Positions 22,425 to 27,566 of a DNA stretch of 27,566 nucleotides are shown here, piece by piece. The translations under genes and the position numbers were made by a program. Origin of the DNA: an uncultured Peptoniphilus sp. (lineage in GTDB: Bacteria > Bacillota > Clostridia > Tissierellales > Peptoniphilaceae); the NCBI GenBank assembly GCA_902488455.1, contig CABTWG010000009.1, positions 1-27,566 on the forward strand, read 5' to 3'. Positions within the stretch are counted from its first letter, which is position 1, and the number at the start of each line of letters is the position of its first letter. The notes beneath the pieces are model-generated. The model was given only the letters and a program-made list of their open reading frames with translations. It did not search any database and had not been told where the DNA came from.

Positions 22425-23301
22425 AGTATGCATTGTAGGAGGAGGTCCAGCAGGACTAACAGCCTCTCTCTATCTTTTAAGAGCAGGCATAGACCATGTG
22501 ATAATCGAAAAGAACGAATATGGCGGAAATATACTAGAAGCCATATCCATCAAGAACTACCCAGGAATCGTAGAAATATCCGGTAGAGAATACGTAATGT
22601 GCCTAAGAAGTCAAATCGAACTCTACGATGGCAAATTTATAAGAGGATCAGTGACGAACATAGAAAGAGAAGGAGACAAATTCAAAGTCTCCACCAAGAG
22701 AAAAGAAGTCATCTCAGACTACTTAATCATAGCAACAGGCACGAAGAGACTAAGCTCAGGAATAGAAATCCACGACTTTGACAACACATCATTCTGCGCC
22801 CTATGCGACGGAAGTAACTTCAAAGGCAAATCTATAAGCGTAATCGGAGCAGGAAATAACGGAGTGGATTCGGCAATCTACCTATCAAACATAGGAAAAG
22901 ACGTAACCATATTTGCAGATGAAGAAACACCAAGCTGCGACCACACCACCTATGAAATGGCAAAGAATATAGAAAATATAAAATTCGTCTTCGGAGCAAA
23001 AGTAACAGACGTATACAAAGATAGACTCGTATATGAGAAAGACGGAGAAAAGAAGGAATTTGAAACAGAAGCAACATTTATCTACATAGGATTCACACCA
23101 GAAACAGAAGTATTTGAAGAAGTTAAAAAAGATGAATCTGGCTATGTCATTGTTGACAAAAACTTCAAAACGTCAGTAGATAAAGTGTATGCATGTGGAG
23201 ACTGTATAGAAGGATCATTTGGACAACTTGTAACAGCCCAAGCAACAGGAGCACAAGCAGCTATAAGCGTAGGAAAGGAGCTTAGAAAATGCGCCTTTTA
23301 A
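22414..23301 (+). CDS. Thioredoxin reductase-like FAD/NAD(P) oxidoreductase
   Basis: A 295-residue flavoprotein that should pass electrons from NAD(P)H to a thioredoxin-like partner. FAD-binding GGGPAGL is near the start, the redox pair is CALC (C128, C131), the nucleotide-binding motif is GAGNNGVDSAIYLSNIG, and the C-terminal FAD motif is ACGDCIEGSFGQL. The usual TrxB motif is CATC, so the Thr to Leu change is mild but notable. The start is the TTG at 22414 after AAAGGAGA. The gene directly downstream ends in a thioredoxin-like domain and is the natural candidate partner. Confidence 0.9.
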   Translation: MKTKVCIVGGGPAGLTASLYLLRAGIDHVIIEKNEYGGNILEAISIKNYPGIVEISGREYVMCLRSQIELYDGKFIRGSVTNIEREGDKFKVSTKRKEVISDYLIIATGTKRLSSGIEIHDFDNTSFCALCDGSNFKGKSISVIGAGNNGVDSAIYLSNIGKDVTIFADEETPSCDHTTYEMAKNIENIKFVFGAKVTDVYKDRLVYEKDGEKKEFETEATFIYIGFTPETEVFEEVKKDESGYVIVDKNFKTSVDKVYACGDCIEGSFGQLVTAQATGAQAAISVGKELRKCAF

Positions 23302-24431
23302 TATCAAGTGGAAATCAAATTTACGAATACAACGACAAAAAACTAAACAAACTTAAAAAGGGATGTTTTTGGAAAAAATCTGGCGAAGAATACATTTACA
23401 AAGACACCTACCACGGCAAAGAAGAGATGACCTTCAAAGGAAATATAATAGACTTCTCAGAAGATTACTTCATAATCAAGACGAGATTTTTCCAAATGTA
23501 TAGAAATGAAAATCTTATGCGTACATTTAAATTCGATGTAAATTCCATTCAAGTGCTTAAAGAAAACATATATTCAAAACAAGGAGACATGAGATTCGCG
23601 CCAGGAAACGTACTTATAGGATCATCTGAATTTGTGGCAATCTATGATGAAAGTCTAAATCCACTCTACGAAGTGACAGCACTAGAACTTGGAATAAATG
23701 AAATAATTGGAGCCCATATCATAGAAGAAGGAGAGAAGGGAGCAGGTCATCTAAGAATCATCTCAAAGGACAACTTGACAATCTTAGAAATAAATCCAAT
23801 AACCAAGGTTCCTTACTACACAATTAACTTCAAAACCATGGGACTAATCGAAGGCATAAATGACTACGCATTCAATGTTAAAAACAGAGCCCAAGTACTA
23901 AACGTAGAAGACAAAATCGTAGTAGTTCTAAACGACGTCGGAACAATTTTAGTTTATGATGAATACTATAAATTTGTAGAAAAAATCGAACTTCTAAAGA
24001 CTCCAATCGACTATGTAACTACATGTTTTGACGGAGCAGAAAAAATCGAGGAAGACACATATAGACAATACATCGACATGTACGGCTCCAGAATGGAACA
24101 CGAAAACATGAGAAGAATGGACAAGATAAATAAGACAGGAACATCAGTACTTAACATGGACGATCTAGTAGAACTTACAGACGGAGTAATCATCTATGGA
24201 AGTAGGGACTGCGTTCACTGTGAAGGTGCCATCGACATGGTATCAGACGCCCACAAGGAATTCGACTTCAAATCCTACTACATGGACCTATCCGACGAAG
24301 AAATGTATAGAAAAGAAAAAGATATAAAATCCTATCCAACCACAGTAATCCTTAAGGATGGAGAAGAAAGACATAGATTTGTCGGCAAACTAAACTACGA
24401 AGACTTCCTAGAAAAACTGGAGGAAGAATGA
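23289..24431 (+). CDS. Protein with unknown N-terminal region and C-terminal thioredoxin domain
   Basis: Length 380 residues. About 295 N-terminal residues form repeated short strands (for example LLISSGNQIYEYNDKKLNKL and VIVVLNDVGTILVYDEYYKF-like blades), which suggests a beta-propeller, though no family is recognised. Residues about 298-380 are a thioredoxin/glutaredoxin-like domain: VIIYGSRDCVHCEGA with C308 and C311, and the cis-proline strand SYPTTVILKDGEE. There is no signal peptide, so it is cytosolic. It starts 13 bases inside the reductase gene and overlaps the HAD gene by four bases. I infer it is reduced by that reductase; the target is unknown. Confidence 0.75.
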   Translation: MRLLISSGNQIYEYNDKKLNKLKKGCFWKKSGEEYIYKDTYHGKEEMTFKGNIIDFSEDYFIIKTRFFQMYRNENLMRTFKFDVNSIQVLKENIYSKQGDMRFAPGNVLIGSSEFVAIYDESLNPLYEVTALELGINEIIGAHIIEEGEKGAGHLRIISKDNLTILEINPITKVPYYTINFKTMGLIEGINDYAFNVKNRAQVLNVEDKIVVVLNDVGTILVYDEYYKFVEKIELLKTPIDYVTTCFDGAEKIEEDTYRQYIDMYGSRMEHENMRRMDKINKTGTSVLNMDDLVELTDGVIIYGSRDCVHCEGAIDMVSDAHKEFDFKSYYMDLSDEEMYRKEKDIKSYPTTVILKDGEERHRFVGKLNYEDFLEKLEEE

Positions 24432-25045
24432 AAAAATACGCAATCTTCGACTTTGATAAGACTATAACCGATAGAGATTCCATAAAGATACTATGGGACA
24501 CCTATGGAAAAAACATGGGTTTACAGTACTATTTGCAAGGAATATCCATCGGGGCTAGCTTTATCGGGTACAAGTTCACAGGAAATTTCAACCCAACAAA
24601 GAACAAAATGGCAAAAATTTTCGACTATATGACAGAAGAAGATATAGAGGAATTTGTAAACGAAGTCTTGCCAAAATACTATTACAAAGACGCGCTAGAA
24701 GAGATCAAATATCTAAAAGAAGAGAGATACACTCTTCTTTTAGTCAGCGCCTCATACGAAATTTACATGAAAAAAGTCGGTGAGAACCTCGGCTTTGACC
24801 ATGTAATCGGCACTCGCCTGGGCAGATTAAACGAACTAATAGGCGACAACAACAGAAGAGAAGAAAAAGTAGCGAGAATAGAGAGCTACTTAGAAAAAAT
24901 AGAAGAAACCATCGACTACGAAAATTCCAGATCCTACTCCGACTCATATAGAGATGACAGGTACATGATGGAACTGACAGCAGAAAAGTATCTTATCAAC
25001 TCTCAAGTGAGGGAAGAAGGATATAAAAATCTAACGTGGAAATGA
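24428..25045 (+). CDS. HAD superfamily phosphatase, IB type
   Basis: A 205-residue hydrolase. Motif I is DFDKTITDRDS (D8 nucleophile, D10), motif II is in LLVSASYEIYMKK, and YSDSYRDDRYM stands at the motif IV position. The helical cap between motifs I and II fits the IB group, which includes SerB-like phosphatases. Substrate unknown. It overlaps the Trx-tailed gene by four bases and the DNA polymerase gene by four. Confidence 0.88.
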   Translation: MKKYAIFDFDKTITDRDSIKILWDTYGKNMGLQYYLQGISIGASFIGYKFTGNFNPTKNKMAKIFDYMTEEDIEEFVNEVLPKYYYKDALEEIKYLKEERYTLLLVSASYEIYMKKVGENLGFDHVIGTRLGRLNELIGDNNRREEKVARIESYLEKIEETIDYENSRSYSDSYRDDRYMMELTAEKYLINSQVREEGYKNLTWK

Positions 25046-26082
25046 TACTACACGTGGATATAGATGCGTTCTATGCATCAGTTGAAGAGCTGGATAATCC
25101 AAAATTAAAAGGAAAACCAGTAGTAGTTGGAGGCAGAAGTAGAAGAGGAGTCATAACCACCGCAAATTATGAAGCGAGGAAGTTCGGACTCCATTCTGCC
25201 ATGCCCATATTTATGGCTAGAAGTCTCTGTCCCCAGGTCATCATTGTACCAGGGAGGATGTATCGCTACAAAGAAAAGAGCATCGAAGTATTCTCAATCT
25301 TAAAAACCTATGCAAAAGTCATAGAGCAGGTGTCAATAGACGAAGCCTACCTGGACATCACAGGGACAGAAGATGGAAGAAAACTTGCACTAAAAATAAA
25401 AAAAGAAGTCAAAGAAAAGACAGGCCTCACCATTTCGGTGGGACTTTCCTATAACAAATTTCTAGCTAAGATTGCATCGGATTGGAACAAACCAGATGGA
25501 TTTATGGAAATAGACGAAGATATGGTGCCGGAGATACTATATGACTTGGACATCTCAAAGGTACATGGAATAGGAAAAGTCTCAGAAGATAGACTAAGAG
25601 AACTTGGCATAAATAACGTAAGAGATTTAATGAGTTTGAGTCGAGAGTATTTAACCTTAGAATTTAACAAGATGGGCTACGAACTCTACGACAGAATAAG
25701 AGGCATCGACAGAAGAAAAGTAAAAGGCGATAGAAAGAGAAAATCCATAGGAGTAGAGAGGACATTTATTCCAACAGGAGATGAGAGAATCCTCTACGAC
25801 TATATCGATAAATTCTCAAGAGAACTCTCAGAAGATCTTAAACGGATAGATAAATCAGCAATGACCATCACTCTTAAAATAAAGACAGATAAATTTAAAG
25901 TGCACACCATATCGAAAACATTTTTGGAAAGCGTAGAAAAATACGAAGACATAAAGATTATAACCGAAGAACTCTACGAAAAATTAGAAAACAGAGAAAA
26001 ACTAAGGCTCCTTGGCATCACAGCGTCGAGTCTAGTGGATAGAAAAAAGATACAGTTAAATTTCTGGGAGATGAAAAGTTGA
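25042..26082 (+). CDS. dinB: DNA polymerase IV (Y family)
   Basis: An error-prone polymerase for copying past damaged DNA. HVDIDAFYASVEE (metal ligand D6) and SIDEAYLDITG (D100, E101) form the active site. SVGLSYNKFLAKIASDWNKPDG, a helix-hairpin-helix with VHGIGKVSEDRLRELGI, and a little-finger domain (IGVERTF onwards) complete it. Length is 346 residues from the ATG at 25042. A GTG at 25036 would add two residues; the ATGA overlap with the HAD gene matches other junctions in this series, so I prefer the ATG. No clear beta-clamp motif stands out at the end. Confidence 0.95.
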   Translation: MILHVDIDAFYASVEELDNPKLKGKPVVVGGRSRRGVITTANYEARKFGLHSAMPIFMARSLCPQVIIVPGRMYRYKEKSIEVFSILKTYAKVIEQVSIDEAYLDITGTEDGRKLALKIKKEVKEKTGLTISVGLSYNKFLAKIASDWNKPDGFMEIDEDMVPEILYDLDISKVHGIGKVSEDRLRELGINNVRDLMSLSREYLTLEFNKMGYELYDRIRGIDRRKVKGDRKRKSIGVERTFIPTGDERILYDYIDKFSRELSEDLKRIDKSAMTITLKIKTDKFKVHTISKTFLESVEKYEDIKIITEELYEKLENREKLRLLGITASSLVDRKKIQLNFWEMKS

Positions 26083-26489
26083 CAGACAAGAACAATATAG
26101 CACGAGAACTAAAAGGACCATTTATAGAAGAAAATAATATCACCTATCTAGGGCGAGAAGGAGACGACTTCAAGCTCAAGATGGAAGGAGAAGAAAAACA
26201 TCTAAACGCCTTTGGCATATACCACGGAGGAGTGATCTTCACCCTGGCAGACACAGCAGCAGGACTTTTGCTAATAGACGACGGCATAACAGCAGTAACA
26301 CTACAATCAAACGTAAACTTCGTCGGCAATATAAAAGGAGGACCACTCTTAACCCACACAAGGTACGTCCACAAAGGCACAACAACCTATGTAGTAGAAG
26401 CAGAAGTAAGATCCGAAGACGGAACACTACTACTCATAGGCACATTTACATTTTACGCATCAAAAGCACTTAAAATAGTTAATCTTTAG
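26079..26489 (+). CDS. Hotdog-fold thioesterase, PaaI/YdiI type
   Basis: A 136-residue acyl-CoA thioesterase-like protein. The signature NAFGIYHGGVIFTLADTAAG carries the conserved HGG and the Asp of LADT. LQSNVNFVGNIKGG is the central strand pair. The acyl substrate is unknown. The start is the TTG at 26079, which shares TTGA with the polymerase stop codon; CTGGGAG at 26064-26070 is the ribosome site. It is the last gene of the series. Confidence 0.88.
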   Translation: MTDKNNIARELKGPFIEENNITYLGREGDDFKLKMEGEEKHLNAFGIYHGGVIFTLADTAAGLLLIDDGITAVTLQSNVNFVGNIKGGPLLTHTRYVHKGTTTYVVEAEVRSEDGTLLLIGTFTFYASKALKIVNL

Positions 26490-26618
26490 TTAATCTATGG
26501 ATCAGCTATTTTTATTATTGCAAAAAAAATTAATAATTAAATACATATAAATATATAGATATAATATAATGTAGAATCAATTTTATAATAAAATATGATA
26601 ATCACAACTCCGTAAACC

Positions 26619-26644
26619 ATTGATATATATATATATATATCAAT
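26619..26644. repeat. Perfect 26-base TA palindrome
   Basis: ATTG, nine AT units and CAAT form a perfect palindrome that could extrude as a cruciform or act as a slippage-prone tract. It lies 42 bases before the -35 box of the surface protein gene. Confidence 0.8.
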
Positions 26645-26685
26645 TACAAGAAAAAAAGAAAAGTATAGTAATTTACTGGAATTGA

Positions 26686-26714
26686 TTGAAATAAAATGTC
26701 ATATTTATTATAAT
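26686..26714 (+). promoter_or_regulatory. Promoter of the surface protein gene
   Basis: TTGAAA (26686-26691), a 17-base spacer and TATAAT (26709-26714) form a near-perfect promoter. A second TATAAT (26714-26719) overlaps it. Leader of about 65 bases. Confidence 0.85.
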
Positions 26715-26785
26715 ATAATTGTAAAATAAAACAAAAAATGTTTATATTAAGTATTAAATTATATGGAAAGTAAAAGGGGGTAGAA

Positions 26786-27566
26786 ATGGAATATAAACAT
26801 ACTAAAACAAAGAAAGGATTAGCCAAGAGATGGATAAGCGGACTCTTAGCAGTAATAATGCTAATAACTGCTTTTCCTTTACAAGCCATAGCAGCAAAAT
26901 TAGACTACGATGATTTAGCTAGTCAAAAGAGCACTTATATTAACAAGGTAGACCCAGTTACACCTGCGGTTTTAGATGGAACTAAAAGTGCAAAGGAGTA
27001 TATAAAAGATCCAGAAATGCCTGAGATTTATACCCTATACTCAGACTATCTAGTTCAAAAGGATCACAAATGGAAGGTTAATTATCAACCCTATGTGGCA
27101 AGTGTTGGGGCAAATGCAACACCGGGAGAACAAGCTAACGTAAATAAAACTATAAATTTACCGGATTTAAAGGGATATGAAAAGCCACAAGATTCCTTTA
27201 ACATAACTTATGATAGTATAGTTAAGGAAGCTAAAACCGGAGAAAAAACAGGAGATACTTGGCAAAAAAATCAAGAATTTAGATATGATGCAAAGGAAAG
27301 TTCATTCTATGTAAAGCATGTATTCCAAAGTTTGACAGATTTTAACGAATATGGAAAAAAAGATGGCGAGACTGATGACCATCTTGGTCTAGTTACAGGT
27401 AGAACTGGTTCCCTATTAGACATCCAACCCTTAGATGAAAGTTTTATTGAAGGTTTTACACCAGAAGCTGACAAATTAACAAGTATGGTTCCAGAAAACA
27501 CAAGCGGTTTTCAAGTGGAATATCGTTATAATCGTAACGCATACGAAATAGATTATGACACAGATG
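26786..27566 (+). CDS. Secreted surface protein, 5' part only
   Basis: The frame is open for 260 codons and runs off the window end. The ATG at 26786 follows an AAAGGGGG site. Residues 1-37 are a signal peptide: a basic start (KHTKTKKGLAKRW), a hydrophobic core (SGLLAVIMLITAFP) and a likely cut after QAIAA. The mature part is rich in Lys, Asp, Thr and Asn and has no cysteine in the visible part. EYRYNRNAYEIDYDTD at the very end looks like the start of an InlB B-repeat type module, common in large wall-anchored proteins of anaerobic cocci. Adhesion is a guess; the anchor and the repeats lie outside the window. Base use is AT-richer than in the preceding genes. Confidence 0.8.
   Translation, partial: MEYKHTKTKKGLAKRWISGLLAVIMLITAFPLQAIAAKLDYDDLASQKSTYINKVDPVTPAVLDGTKSAKEYIKDPEMPEIYTLYSDYLVQKDHKWKVNYQPYVASVGANATPGEQANVNKTINLPDLKGYEKPQDSFNITYDSIVKEAKTGEKTGDTWQKNQEFRYDAKESSFYVKHVFQSLTDFNEYGKKDGETDDHLGLVTGRTGSLLDIQPLDESFIEGFTPEADKLTSMVPENTSGFQVEYRYNRNAYEIDYDTD

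Larger units (their letters stand above)
26490..26785. other. AT-rich intergenic region
   Basis: No gene is seen on either strand that I can support. A direct repeat GTTAATCT lies near the end of the thioesterase gene. No strong GC-rich terminator is found for the preceding series. The region holds a 26-base TA palindrome and the promoter of the last gene. Confidence 0.7.

Noticed and set aside
26644..26889. 81-residue minus-strand frame
   Set aside because: It lies across the promoter and the signal peptide region of the surface gene, is AT-rich and has no ribosome site.

Overview
This window is chromosomal DNA of a low-GC Gram-positive (Firmicutes-type) bacterium, most likely an anaerobic coccus of the Peptoniphilus/Anaerococcus kind. 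That placement is inferred from the AT-rich codon use, strong AGGAGG ribosome sites, a glmS ribozyme, a valine T-box, many TTG starts, a possible Prli42-like miniprotein and a C-minus type S4. No rRNA, tRNA, CRISPR array, insertion sequence or prophage was seen.

Layout. Positions 1-488 are an intergenic region full of short dispersed palindromic repeats. glmS lies on the minus strand, with its self-cleaving ribozyme leader at about 2338-2471. A strong divergent promoter drives a plus-strand series: cytosolic parvulin, a RelA/SpoT-domain protein and msrA (2568-5157). A second series follows (5228-9444): pepD, a DUF1292 protein with a Cys-Gly repeat, a Bcp-type peroxiredoxin, a radical SAM protein of the YhcC/TIGR01212 type, a P-loop protein, an unannotated 32-residue membrane miniprotein and a 180-residue unknown. 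A minus-strand DUF2007 gene, a second repeat-rich region (9782-10446) and minus-strand rpsD come next. A small basic protein is divergent from rpsD.

From 11620 the plus strand holds a methylthioadenosine/S-adenosylhomocysteine deaminase, trpS and pepF. Then comes a T-box controlled valS transcript that continues into an asparaginase and a histidine phosphatase. The phosphatase meets a HesB-like CC-motif gene tail to tail, and the last bases of the two genes overlap. That HesB-like gene is divergent from an orphan DNA methyltransferase, which appears to be translated from a leaderless mRNA. The methyltransferase heads a tightly overlapping series (20522-26489): Mrp ATPase, thioredoxin reductase, a large protein with a C-terminal thioredoxin domain, a HAD hydrolase, DNA polymerase IV and a hotdog thioesterase. 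After an AT-rich gap with a consensus promoter, a secreted surface protein begins at 26786 and runs off the window.

Themes. Most genes are housekeeping: amino-sugar synthesis, tRNA charging, peptide breakdown, and redox and iron-sulfur care (MsrA, Bcp, TrxR, Trx-like, Mrp, HesB-like). No complete new multi-gene system could be proved. The best leads are the thioredoxin reductase paired with an unusual long Trx-tailed protein, the miniprotein/unknown pair at 8804-9444, the leaderless methyltransferase with its shared divergent promoter, and the palindromic repeats whose stems differ by compensating changes.
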